Of a DNA stretch of 64,000 nt, positions 1 through 10,730 are shown piece after piece (position 1 is the stretch's first letter; every line of letters starts with the position of its first letter). The DNA is taken from the NCBI RefSeq assembly GCF_022539315.1, contig NC_066337.1, positions 3,119,234 through 3,183,233 on the forward strand. The letters run 5' to 3'. The notes beneath the pieces are model-generated. The model had not been told where the DNA came from. It did not search any database and saw only the letters and a list, made by a program, of their open reading frames with translations. Both the position numbers and the translations under genes were made by a program. The stretch is from Serinus canaria (lineage: Eukaryota; Chordata; Aves; Passeriformes; Fringillidae).

Positions 1-2065
1 GAGTTTTTGACTTGCAGGAAAGTGCTATGGGGCTGCTGAAAAGTTAAATATTTGGGATCTAGAGGCCAGCAGCCTGGTTAGTGTCACACAGACTCGTGCT
101 CAATGCTCCTGGGACCCAAGTGATTCACAGCAGCCCGGGAGAAACTCAAGCCTCTGGAACAAGCTTCCCATCACAGTGTTTCTAAATGAGGCTCTCCACT
201 GCTCAGCAGCCCAAAAAGGAACAGAAAATCCACTTCCTTTGGATTTGCAACACAAGATCACCAGGGATGGGGCTCCACCCACAGTAAGACCTGGGACAGA
301 GCAAATTTGTGGGACATGCCCTGGCTCCCAGGGGTCCCTCCCATGCGCTCTCCCAGGCACTGCCTCTGCAGGACCCCTTGATGTCCCCAAGGTCTGGATC
401 AGACTCTGATGATGATGCAGCAAAATCCTGCAGTTTAACTCCTGGACAAAAGACCACAACAGCAATGCCAGGAGACAGTGGCTGTTTGCATGGAAAGAGC
501 TCTTCCCTTGCCACCTCAACAGGGAAAATCCTGCTGTGCTGGGGCTTCTGCTCTGCACTGAGGTCTGGAGGGAAAGAGAAGAACAAATGACACAGAGAAT
601 GGTGCACCCCAAAAGTTACACCACACAGGGCCAAACCCATGCTGGTTTGGGTTATCCCTGGGTTTGGGATAATCTGTGGGGTTCATGGGACCTCTGAAAA
701 TGACAGAAGACCCCAAATTCTTGTATGAGGGGGTAGAGAGGGAGCAGAAGGCAAAAACTTTTTTCTTTGGCCTTCTGTCATTAAAACCAAACAATAATTA
801 AGCATCAATGATAATTTTTCTGTTCCTTCACACCTTTCATCTTTATGGAAAAATCCTGCAGACATTACAGACTGCACAAGTGTTTGACTTTCAAAGCAAA
901 CCGGGGAAGCATTTCCCCAGCACAGCATTCGGTGGGACAGCAAGACAAACCCAACAGAAATATTCATTGCCATATGTTTCGGGAACAACTTCCACAGACG
1001 TTCATTAATATCATTGCCATGAAACTCTCCAGGACTTTCCTGCAAGGGAAGTGGCAGTTGCTAATTAAAGTGCAGACGTCACCCCAAGCGAGGAAGGGGA
1101 GGCTCAACACCTCCAGCTGAAAGAGCAAGAAAAGGTGTGGGGAATGCTGCAGATCCCCAGCTCTGTCCTGGATGTAACCCCAGCTATTCCCAACCATTAA
1201 AAAACAGGATTTCAAAGGGAGAATCATGATTTCTATAAGCTCCACATATGCAGGATTTTTGGCAAACAAACCACAGCACAGAGAAACTCTCTTGCCCAAC
1301 TTTGCTCATGCAAAGTTGCCCAAATAAGACACAAACCAATACACCCACACTGTAATTAAAATAAAAGTACCCAGTGGTTTGTGAAACCAAGGCTGTTACT
1401 TTTCTGACCTTATTTAATACTAACACTTCCAGTTGATTTGTTACATTTTTTGGGCAGGTGGATATCTTTAGGGATTTTTGTGGAGCAGAGATGAGGAGCC
1501 CCGGTCCTTTTTGTGCTTTCACCTCAGCAGCAGACAAAGCTGCTGCCACCAGGAGCTGCTGCTCCTGAGAAGTGCCAGGAAAGCAGAGGCTGGCAGGAGA
1601 GGACAAGCCCATGTCTTAACACCTAGAAAAGTTTCTCTAGACAACCAGAGCAGGGAAACCAAGCTGAAATCTGGGATGTGTTCCTAGGTGTGCCACAAGA
1701 GCCTTCTGAGCTGGAAGAACCAACTCCAGATGGAAAACAAAATTGTTGTACAAAAGTTGCAGGCTTAATACAAACTCTCAGAGCCTGAAACATCAATTCA
1801 GGAGGGAATTAGACGTGGGCTGATGGCTTTTCCAGGCAATTTCTTCCATCCTTAGCTGGACTCCCAGAGGGGTAGCACAGATGAGAGAAATGCAGCAAGA
1901 GGAGGAGGATGGAGCCAGAATCAGTGCTTAGACATGAAGACTGATTCAGTCATCTTGCAGCTTCCAGCCTGCCCCCAGGGCCCACCACACACCTCTTTAC
2001 TGAGCTCTGAAGCACATTTTGCTCTTCTGAGCCCTAGAAAGGAGCACAACCCTGGACAGTAGAAT
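1..2065. other. Unique non-coding sequence, no gene
   Basis: No gene, RNA or repeat family is recognised here. Overlapping open frames of up to 170 codons exist on both strands, but they lack domains, repeats of known proteins or convincing splice context. AT-rich pieces around 780-860, 970-1060 and 1190-1450 contain short TAAT and ATTAAT words of the kind seen in regulatory DNA. They are not dense enough for a separate call. Confidence 0.6.
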
Positions 2066-2067
2066 GC

Positions 2068-2182
2068 TTGGGCTCCATTTCCAAATTGCTCCTGACTCAC
2101 TACACAATTTTGGGCTTTGCCTCACTTTTCCCATGTGTAAAAGCGACCTCAGCAAATTGCTCTGAGACACTCAGAAGGAAAA
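2068..2182 (-). repeat. MIR-like SINE fragment
   Basis: Read on the minus strand this matches the body of the old amniote MIR/CORE-SINE type. On the plus strand one sees a CTGACTCACTA...TTTTGGGC stretch followed by GCCTCACTTTTCCCATGTGTAAAA, split here by divergence. This corresponds to the family's 'tgtgtgac..tgggcaa..cctcagtttcc.catctgtaaaa' order. It is diverged and truncated, as expected for a fossil older than birds. A RepeatMasker run would decide. Confidence 0.5.
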
Positions 2183-2683
2183 AACATCACAAATGCCGTT
2201 TTTAATAACTTAATCCGTGCAGTCCTGCAGTTATCCCACTCCAGGATCTCCCCACGGAGCAGCAGAACACGTGTGCATGGAACTGCAGAACAGAGTTATT
2301 CTGAGGAGATGGATAGACAGGGAAAGAGACAGGCTTGACAGCCAGCAGAACACTTCAAAGAATCTCAGCTGTCCAGGAGTCATCCATCATGCCCAGGAAC
2401 ACCAGCGAGCCAGGGCTGTGGCATCACAGCAAGTATTTAACACCTGTGCTCATCTACATGGGGTCCCAGAGGGCACCTCATGGCTGGGACGCCAAACCTG
2501 GCTCACAGCCATGGTTAAGTCCCCAGGGACATCACCTTGAGTTGAAGATGCACAGAGTGAAAAGCTGCTGTTCTCTAATTCACATCTGTCTGCCTGTTAT
2601 GCATTTCAGGTGCATTTTATAAGCAGATTCTTCCCCAGGTACAAAGCACAAGGTTAAGTGCTGGGATGAGCATGCCAAGGCTT
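2183..2683. other. Unique non-coding sequence
   Basis: No gene or repeat recognised. Short open frames of about 100 codons on the plus strand overlap in two phases and have no recognisable product. Confidence 0.55.
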
Positions 2684-2768
2684 GCTGAGGGGGAAACTGA
2701 GGCAGGCCAAGATCACAGAGATCTGCCCACTGTTCTGGAACTGAAAAACAGATCTTATATTTCCAGAC
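2684..2768 (+). repeat. MIR-like SINE fragment
   Basis: The motif GGGGGAAACTGAGGCAGG, followed by AAGATCACAGAGATCTGCCC and by GGAACTGAAAAACAGATCTT, has the order of the core region of amniote MIR-type SINEs (gaaactgaggca, then ggtcaca, then a gaac...agatct segment). It is a short diverged piece with no visible target-site duplication. Confidence 0.5.
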
Positions 2769-4845
2769 TAGCCACAGGCATTTCCTTTTTGACCCCTCTG
2801 ATCTCAGCCAGGAAAGCAATTTTATTTTTTTATAACAAGAGCAGACTCTCTCTGGTCCTTTTTGGTGGGTCCCAGTGGCAGCAGTGATGAAATGCTCTTC
2901 CTTCCCAGCACTGCTGGCAGCAAGAGCAAAGCCTCACGATGCTGATGAGCAAACAAAGACCTGGGTTTTGTTCTCTCCCTCCACCTAAGGAAGCACAAAA
3001 TCACTCAAGGATGGTTGTAGGTTTTAATCAATACAGAAAGAAAATGGTTATGTCTGTTCTCTTCCAAGGAAAGAAAACATCCCCTGTGTGCTAAGTCAAA
3101 AGAGAGAGCTGGAGAGTGAACTCCTCAAGGGAGGAATTCTGCTCCAAGACTCCTGAACCTACCTCCAAAATGAAGGTGGGGGGGGAATGCTCTTCTTTTT
3201 TTTTCTTTTCCCCTCACTGCCACATCACCCTGTGTCTCCCAGCCTGTAATTTTCAAAGAGACATCCAGGAGAAATTACTCATGGGGAGTAATGAATGAGA
3301 CTCCCATGTGCCAGGGGTGTCCTGACAGCCTCTGGCAAGAGCAGTTTGCCATCTGGATGGACAAGAGGACATGAAGTTACTCTGGGATAGATTTACCCCT
3401 TTATTCCCTTCCTCTTCTACCTGTACAGACACCATCCAAAGCCACCTTGTTTCCTAGAGCTCTCCAAAGAGAACGTGGGCATGTGGAAAGCAAGCTCAGG
3501 AATGGCTGCAGGCAGAAACATTCCAAGGAGAGCCCTGGAAGGGCCCACCAGGAGGGAGAAACCCTGAGACTGTGCTGGGGGAAGCAGCACAGACATCCCT
3601 GCATGAGACACCCCTCCCAAGAAACCTACAAAACCACCCCGTGGCTCCTGCAAAGCCCTGGCCTCTTTCTGCAGCCAAACAAATCCTCCCCCACCAGCAG
3701 AGGCCTCGGTGGGACAAACTGGTGTCCTGGAGGTGACCACAGCCCCAACCCACTGGGAGCACAGAGCTGTTCCTGCCCCTTCAAACCCCCACGAAATGAA
3801 GGGGTTGCAACATTGGCTGTAAGAAATGAACTGGAAGGGAACAGAAGGACCTGGCAGGCAGGCAAGGTTTGGGCTCTGCAATCTGGATAATCCATCTGAA
3901 ACTCAGAAAGCAACGAGGAGAATGGGGGAATGGAAAGTAATGAATAAAATGAAAAGGAGCACAAATCTGTCTGCAGCCGTTCCAAGCAGCAGTTTTACCT
4001 CCAAATGCTCCAACAGACCCAGGAGATTTCCTAGTAACACAATATTGGGAGCCAGGGCACCCTTAGGATATTTTGGAAATCACATAACCTGCACACCAAC
4101 ACCAGAAGGGGTCAGCCTGAGAGGAAATTCATCCAGGATTTTAATCCTACTTTGGAGCTCCATTTTAAGGAGGTTCCAGAGGGCTGACCTACCCCAATAA
4201 TGACACGTGATCCTCCCATCTCTTGAGCACCCCAAAATCCCATCTTTGAACACCAGCCCTCCCTTGCTGGCCAACGAGGGAAGGGAGGGAATGCACAGAG
4301 GGAGGGAAAGGGAGCGGAGATGTCTGGGAGGAGAGAGGGACGGTGAGGAGACACAGCAGGAGAGCAGATCCCAAGTCTCATTTAGAGAGGGGGAATCTGC
4401 AGCACAGGATGGCAGGAAAATAGAGAAAAAGCACATCAGTGCAAGAAAGCTCGAACAGATGGGACTGGGAGCCTGCAGGAAAGGCAGGGATTGAGGCTGG
4501 TAAATGCACGGACAAAACCTGGGATTCGCTCCTCTTCCCAGTGCAAGAAACTCCGAGCAAATATCAGAGCTGCTGCTTTTCCAAACACCTTTTCCAGGAG
4601 TTAAACACAGTGGAGGCTGGAGGAATTCAGAGCAATTTCCCACACACATGTCACTGTCAAGGCTCCAAGCAGTGCTTAAAATGGACACCCCAGCTGGAAT
4701 TTGCTGTGTGCAGAGACAGCACAATTACCTGCCTTTGTCTTCTCCTGTGCTGCAGAGAGGAGGAGGAAGGAGAAGGTGAAGCAGCCAGATCTGCAGGATG
4801 CCTGAGCAGCTCTGAGATGGGATGTCAGTGAGGGAAAAGCTGCTT
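2769..4845. other. Unique non-coding sequence with purine-rich patch
   Basis: No gene is supported. Positions 4265-4345 are a strongly purine-biased stretch (GGGAGG and GAGAG runs) on the plus strand, and 3178-3186 is a short G-run followed by a T-rich run at 3195-3210. The longest minus-strand open frame (4080-4724, 214 codons) lies largely across this biased sequence. It is rich in Ser, Pro, Cys and Leu with no domain, so it is treated as compositional. Confidence 0.55.
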
Positions 4846-4847
4846 TG

Positions 4848-4998
4848 GAATCACAGAATATCCTGAGTTGGAAGGCACCACATGGACAATCAAAGTCCAT
4901 CACATTTCAGTTGACATCATTTACCTTTAAAAGCAGGGCCACCTGAGCTATCGGGGTACAAGCCCAACAGCACTGGAGGTTTTCCATCAATCCAAGCC
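4848..4998 (-). mobile_element. CR1 LINE 3'-end fragment
   Basis: The plus strand begins GGAATCACAGAATATCCTGA followed by GTTGGAAGGCACC and a degenerate continuation to AAAGTCCA at about 4905. This is the reverse complement of the extreme 3' end of a CR1 retrotransposon, a pattern diagnostic for birds. The segment to about 5000 (GGGCCACCTGAGC...CACTGGAGG) is weaker and may be the same copy after an indel. Only the 3' end is present, as is usual for 5'-truncated CR1 copies. No coding part of the element is present. Confidence 0.65.
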
Positions 4999-5690
4999 CC
5001 ATAGGTTTTTAGGAGCATTATGAAATTAGCAAAAGCCATTGCATCCCTGCAGGCCTTACACTCCCAGAGAGTCCAGCTGGACCCCAACATCACAATAAAA
5101 ATCCAGCAGTGTTTTGCAGCTCAGAGGAGTCTGGCACAGGACTCCAAGACATAAAGTGAGATTAACCCATCACTCTCTCCCTTTCCCATCAGTGCAGGCA
5201 CAAAACAAATCCCTCTGAATGTGCTAAAACTGTGTTGAAAGCTGCATTCATCCAAAATCTGGACTGGGAGCACCACCCCCAGCAGGTATAACCCACCCAA
5301 GGCAAGCCCAAGGCTGCATTAAACAGAGAAGATGCCTTGAATGAGGCAACAGCAACAACTCAGCCTGGGTTTAAAAGTGAGTCTGGTGGCAGAGACGGGG
5401 CTGGAAAGGCAGAGTTTCTCCTCCCAGCCCCACAAGCCAGCAAGGCACGACTGCTCCCTTTGTGCTGCTCCCTTTGTGCTTTAAAGGAAGAGGTGATAGC
5501 AGAGACGAGACTTGAGAGGGGAAAGCCCTGCAGGGCAAGACGGTGTTAAAAATGCAACAATTAAGCGAGCACCTTTTGAAGGCGCCGGTGAGAGGGGCTT
5601 CCCGACACACCAAGGTTAGGCAGCTCTCAGAAGTGGTTTTGTTTTCCCGGAGAGATAGGCCTGTTCAGCTTCTGGCTCTTCCTCTGTGGA
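4999..5690. other. Unique non-coding sequence
   Basis: No gene or repeat recognised. It includes a GC-richer piece around 5380-5610, with a few CpGs, that precedes the AT-rich block to its right. Confidence 0.5.
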
Positions 5691-6115
5691 AAAGATAACT
5701 GATATCCTCAGATCACAGCATATTCAGGTTCACTAATAATTTAGATAAGTCCAGACAAGCTGGGTTATTAAAAGTAAAATAAAATTAAGAGAAATCTGGA
5801 AATTTAGACCTATAAATCTACAGGCATTAAGGAGAATTGAATTCTTTCTTATACGGATGTAAAATCAAGTCTTTTTTATACGATTCAATTATAGATTGAT
5901 GGGAAGGCTCAGAAACATGGATTAATGATCTTTTCTTAAAGGAAAAAATTATATAAGAGAAAATAAAAGAGAGCCATATAAAAGAAAGAATTACTACTCC
6001 CCAAACCATGATTAAGGTTTAGTAGGTTTCGTTCAGAACAGCGTAAAAGGGAATTTGTGGATTCCCAACCACATTAAGAGAGTATAAATGGAGATAAAGG
6101 AAGCAGCATGGTACT
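5691..6115. promoter_or_regulatory. AT-rich block, candidate conserved non-coding element
   Basis: The sequence is markedly richer in A and T than its flanks and dense in TTAAT, GATTAA, ATTGAT and TATAAAT words. It also contains isolated CpGs (TATACGG, ATACGATT, TTTCGTTC) of the sort retained in constrained elements. A 60-codon minus-strand open frame (5827-6009) has no homology that I recognise and fits AT-rich chance. Conservation is inferred from composition only. Confidence 0.3.
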
Positions 6116-7035
6116 GTAAATTATCATCCCTGCAAAGGTGGGGGAAGCACATCTCCAGTGCATGGGACCAACAAGGACATGGTCATTTCCCATCAGGAAT
6201 GAGAACGTGTTTTTTAAGGGACTCTGGAGCTTCAGAAAGGTCTCAGATTTTCACAGACATGGGGCAATTGCATGGGTGGCAATGGAGCTGGGCTCTATTG
6301 ATTTCCACCAGCTGGGGAGGGAATATCAGCTTTTCCTAGTGATGAGAAAATGATGGCAGGGGCACAGCACGAAATAGTCCTGATGTCAGTACTCCACAGC
6401 ACCTTACTCAGCCCAGCCGCCTCTGTAATTCACCCCAGCTTAAGTATCCAAAAAATCAATGCAATCCTACCAAAAAAGCCACTCCAGGCCCTGTGCCCAG
6501 AGCTTTCCTTATGCTCCTGATGATTCAGCCTCAGCCTTTTATAAAAAAGGATAACGCCACAGGGTTAACGGGAAAATAAGCGTCTTCAAAAGCCGCAAGG
6601 TGCTCAGATCCTATGACAATAGGGGGCATGGAGTACCTGAGATAATCTGGTTTGGAGAGAATATTTCCCTAATGCTAAATCCAAGCCCCACTCAGTGTGG
6701 AGCAGCAGCCGAGCACATTGTCAGGGAAGCCATTGTTTATGGCTTTGTCCAGAAAGAAAGCGCTATCTGGGTCACACATTACAGGGGAGCGGGCCAGGAG
6801 AATGCAGCCCCGGACGAGCTATGGAAATGAAGGCAATAAATGCAGGAAGAATAGCAGGGAAGGAGGTGAGAGGAGCTGGGGAAGGATTGAATTGAAGAGG
6901 GAAGGTGGCATAACCAGAACTCCTGTACCAGACACTGAAATCTAATTCACACCTCTGCGCTGCCTGCCCATGCGGCTCCCAAGCGCAGGAGAAACATGGA
7001 GAGAGCACCCAGGATTACTTTTCAAGCTCGCCTCC
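6116..7035. other. Unique non-coding sequence
   Basis: No gene or repeat family recognised. The part from about 6380 to 6840 has mixed composition with some homeodomain-type words, but nothing that can be delimited. Confidence 0.5.
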
Positions 7036-7039
7036 AAGG

Positions 7040-7330
7040 GTAAAAAACATCCTCAGCCAGAAGGTGGGAAGTTGCAATAATATAAATAAATGTATAGTTA
7101 CATAAATAAAAGGCTCGTGGCTGATTCTTACGTTTGGCAAGGGGCCGGGGCTTCGCGCAATTAAAAGGAAAATGGACTCCAGCGGAAAAAGAACAACTTC
7201 CCCTTCTTCAGGAAGATGTACTTCTGATGAGATAAAACCTTTACTTCACTCAGTCTGGAGCAGAGTAAAAGGCCAAAGTAGTATTTAAGCTTCCGATTAA
7301 TTTCCAATATTTTGGAAGGCTGTGATCAGA
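7040..7330. promoter_or_regulatory. Candidate conserved non-coding element
   Basis: This block mixes AT-rich runs (ATAATATAAATAAATG, TACATAAATAAAAGG) with a CpG-retaining core (CTTACGTTTGGC, GCTTCGCGCAATTAAAAGG) and ends with CCGATTAATTTCCAATATT. Retained CpGs next to TAAT-core sites in otherwise CpG-poor DNA suggest a constrained enhancer-type element. No exon signals are present. The inference rests on motif content alone. Confidence 0.35.
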
Positions 7331-8084
7331 TGGCAGCAGTTGAACACAGCACAGGAGGAGCAGGAAGGGACAAGGGGAAGTTAAATCCACACCAGGACTC
7401 AAAGCAGTAAAACTCACGGAGCTGGGAAGAACTCTAGTCAGGTTTTTTTATCAAGTTCTGAAGTTTAGGCTGTATTTTTTCCCTTTCTACACCATTATCC
7501 ACTGACACTGCGAATGGCAACTCCTTCATCTTTCATCCCAGGGAGTTTGCTCCAGTATTCCCTTCCAACGCCCACACAACCCACTGCTCTCCACCCCTAC
7601 TTCCATTAATTGATTTGTACGGATCCTCCTGTCAAAGAAAATTCCCTGGGAAGTCCAAACTATGAGCACAAGTCACAGATTTTAGAACCCAAACATTTCA
7701 TGAAATGGTAACAGCTAGTGGGAATCAGGAAACATTACTGAAAATTAAGGGTCTGGGGTTAAATCAAAGTTTCTCTTTCCCTCTAATAAGATGACAGCCC
7801 AGACCATTTGACTGACTGCTGAGACACCGACTCCTCGCTGGCTTTAGATTGCTCAAGTGCTCAGAATTTAATCTCAAATGGCTGTTATTGAATTTTCTCT
7901 CAAACTAGCTGGCTAACAGGCACAGCAAGAGAAGCCAGCCCCTACTCACCCCGGCAGCATCCCAGCCTCTGGAGTAAGAATACCCAGTGCTACATGAAGG
8001 TTTTGCCGGAGCTTTTGCCCCAGCACCTTCTGGGAGGGAACAGCATGGCTCAGGAGGGACGAAAACACTGGGAATAATTTATGG
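7331..8084. other. Unique non-coding sequence
   Basis: No gene or repeat recognised. The stretch 7800-7920 (CTTTAGATTGC, GAATTTAATCTC, GGCTGTTATTGAATTTTC) may be the left shoulder of the next candidate element. Confidence 0.5.
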
Positions 8085-8420
8085 AAGACAGGGTTGCTTC
8101 TCCACACACTGCTTCTTGCCACAAAAGGTATTAACTGTAAGCAGCAGCAAGGAACCGTGCAAGAACTGATCCCTCCAGATGTGTTTAACGCCCAGCGAGG
8201 CGAGGCAATCCTCCAATGTACACATGGCTCTCCGAAGGGTAAATGTTTCCCAGCTTCTACCGGCATACTCCTGTCATTTACACAGCGCCGTCAATCACTG
8301 CTCTCCCAAGAAGGGGAACAGTGTAAACTCATGTTTAATGCCAGATTTACACACATTTCTATTCGCCAGTAAATGAGACCATTACATATGTTGTGTCAAT
8401 TGATTTTTATAGTCTGAGCT
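8085..8420. promoter_or_regulatory. Candidate conserved non-coding element
   Basis: Balanced composition with several retained CpGs (AACCGTGC, TTTAACGCCCAGCGAGGCG, CTCCGAAGG, CAGCGCCGTCAATCA, TTCGCCAG) and homeobox- or SOX-like words (TCAATTGATTTTTATAG, TACATATGTTGTG with an E-box-type CATATG). The density of unbroken, non-repetitive motifs resembles vertebrate ultraconserved-type enhancers. No convincing coding frame was found. Confidence 0.35.
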
Positions 8421-9774
8421 GTGAGTGTTGGCACCGGGAAAGTGCAAAGGAACCCAGGCACTGGAAGTTGGAGCTGGCTCCTGGTTTCTGCTGGCATTGC
8501 CCCATCCTGAGGCACATCCTGACCTTTACCCTGAGACATTAAATTTCCCCCGGCCATGGACCTTCTCAGCTCTATCAGCTGATCCAGCCCTGCTATGCAG
8601 ACGCTCTCCCTGAGCTGTTCCCCACTGCAGGGAGGGAGGCATCTGTGACATGTTTCACCCATGGACCAAAGCCTCAGGATCTGCCCCAAAGTTTTGCTAG
8701 GTGCATTCTGAGAGCAAGCCCTCAGAATGCAACTCAGACCTGCACTAACCCTTAGCCCAGGTCTAGTTTTGCTTTTCTGAGGCCACCACAACCACAGGGC
8801 AGGACACTGTCCCCCCTGCAATGCCACCAAGGGAGCTGATGCTCAGCTGAGGAGTCAATTCACCATCCTTTTAAGAAAGTCCTTCTAGCACATCTTGCCA
8901 AAACAAAACAACCTTCCTCGAAGAATTATCCTTTGTAAATACCCCCCAAGGAGTTAACAATTCCCTTCTCCAAGATGACTCATCCTCCTACACAAGGGAC
9001 AGGCAGAAGAAGAGCAATCACGCTGCCGTGTCAGCACTGCAGAGCTGGTGCTCACCTCCCTGCATCACCCCCGAGAGAGGTTATGGGCACAGCCCCACCT
9101 GCTCCCCAGAGCATTTCCCACCCCCATGATCCCTCCTCTGAGCAAGCTCCCTCATGGCTTGGCCTCTGTGTGTGCCTCAAGCAGGGATGATCCATCTGCA
9201 GGCAGCATTTCGCTGCTGACCTGGGTGCTTTGCCTTCATCAACATGCACAGCAGCACCTTCCAAGGCTGGAGAAAAGGAGGCTGATCCTTTCAAGGGGTG
9301 GCTTTTCGCACCCCCCACAGCCAAGCAGAGCTTTCTCTCCATAATTAACTGCTCCAGCCGTGTCTTGGCTGAGCTCCACCAGCAGCACGGCAGAGGCAGT
9401 GACCTCCAAGAGCAAAGCCCTGGATTTTGGCTGCTCCCCACCACCCAGGCCACACCACGAAAAGCCAGCCTGCTGATGCAGGAGGCAGCAGAGCCATTCA
9501 AACCAGCCACGGGCAGTTTCACAGAAACAGAGCTTCAATCCAACACTAATTTGCAGCATCCTGGGCTGAACACTTTAGATAAGGAGCGCTGGAGCCAGGG
9601 AGATGACAGGGACAAGCTTGTGACTGTGGCACATGCGTGTGTGATCACAACACCCTGCCTGGGTCCGCTGTGGGCTCCAGCGACCTGTGTAACACAATAG
9701 CAGGATGGTCCTCACAGGCAGACCCCTTCTCCAAATCCCTGGCCACATCTCTTTTTTTCCCTCCCTGCAGGGCT
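8421..9774. other. Unique non-coding sequence
   Basis: GC-richer ordinary sequence. Open frames of up to 156 codons occur in antiparallel pairs at 9052-9522 (minus) and 9230-9700 (plus). Neither has a domain, and each is best explained by chance in GC-rich DNA. Confidence 0.5.
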
Positions 9775-10290
9775 TAAAGCCTCATCCTGCTCCAGTTATT
9801 CTGAAAGGGAATTTAGTGCCTCGCCATAAATTATACGAGCATTGGACATAAGCATCGTTTATGCACAAATCACTGTTCCCTAGAACAAAGCAAGTATCAG
9901 CCTCCTGACAAAACACTTTTTAGTAGGATTGGCAAATGAATAAAACCTCTCTATGAATACCAACGTGCTGATGAAAAAGTCCTAGTGATTTTAATAGAAA
10001 ATTATCATTTTCCTATAGGATTTTTGTGAACCATCTCGTTGAATTTAATGGAGATTTTCTATTCTGGTCTGCAATTATGCAAGAGTTAAAATACCTCCAG
10101 AGACGAGGAGATTATCTATTACATTCTATAGGATTGCAGAGTAATTTCCATAGAATCCTGTTATGTTTCTATAGAGCCTGACAAATTTAATCCCTATTGA
10201 ACTTTAAAGGGACTTTTCCATAAGGGACAAATAGACACTGACATCTGTTAGCTGCAAAATGAGTAATACTCAGAAAATAGAGGCCTTACA
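9775..10290. promoter_or_regulatory. Candidate conserved non-coding element (large)
   Basis: About 500 bp of AT-rich, non-repetitive sequence with dense transcription-factor-type words: CATAAATTATACGAGC, GTTTATGCACAAATCA, TTTTAATAGAAAATTATC, TGCAATTATGCAAGAG (an octamer-like POU core) and several CpGs. The word CTATAGGATT appears at about 10013 and 10126, with CCATAGAATCC and TCTATAGAG nearby, giving an internally repetitive pattern. No start-to-stop frame spans it. Function is unknown; enhancer activity is an inference. Confidence 0.4.
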
Positions 10291-10730
10291 CACCACTGCT
10301 GCACTCGAAATGGTCGAAAGATGTCTTGAACAAGCAGCTTAATGGGGAAAATGCATTAAATTGGTGTCACATGGCTGCATTAGTAGGGCTGTGTTGCAAC
10401 ATTTCTTTTATACACAATGTCATTTATCCAACCAACGCTTTACAAATTGCATTTGCTACCAATGTGCACTTGATCTCATCATCCCATGCTGGGACTTTCC
10501 TGTATCAGCGCAGGAATACTGAGAACAATCTAAATCCAGGGAAAAAATGCCAGTTCCAAGCGTGGAGCTGGCAATGTATCCGTGCACATTCCTCTGCCCT
10601 AATGGTTCTAATAAATGCATCGACTCCCAATCTCTCTCTCTCATTGAACTCCACTGTGGAGCTTGAAGGGCTGCACTTCTCTTTTATGCTCAGTACTAAA
10701 GGAAAAAAAAGCCATTCAGCTGAGCTATCT
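10291..10730. promoter_or_regulatory. Candidate conserved non-coding element
   Basis: Continues the AT-rich composition with GCATTAAATTGG, TTTTATACACAATGTCATTTATCC, split here by a short break, and ACAAATTGCATTTGC, an octamer-like word. A 137-codon plus-strand frame (10326-10739) crosses the block but has no recognised domain. Its codon choice looks no different from the alternative frames. It could be one element with the preceding block. Confidence 0.3.

Noticed and set aside
240..410. CR1-like phrase around GGGATGGGGCTCC
   Set aside because: The phrase also occurs in the CR1 copy at 18.1 kb, but its neighbours here do not follow the CR1 order.
4080..4724. 214-codon minus-strand open frame
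   Set aside because: It lies opposite purine-rich sequence, gives a Ser/Pro/Cys/Leu-rich peptide with no domain, and overlaps several other open frames in both directions.
5827..6009. Nuclear copy of a mitochondrial gene
   Set aside because: The hydrophobic minus-strand peptide made this worth considering, but neither the DNA nor the peptide resembles bird mitochondrial genes; AT-rich chance is simpler.
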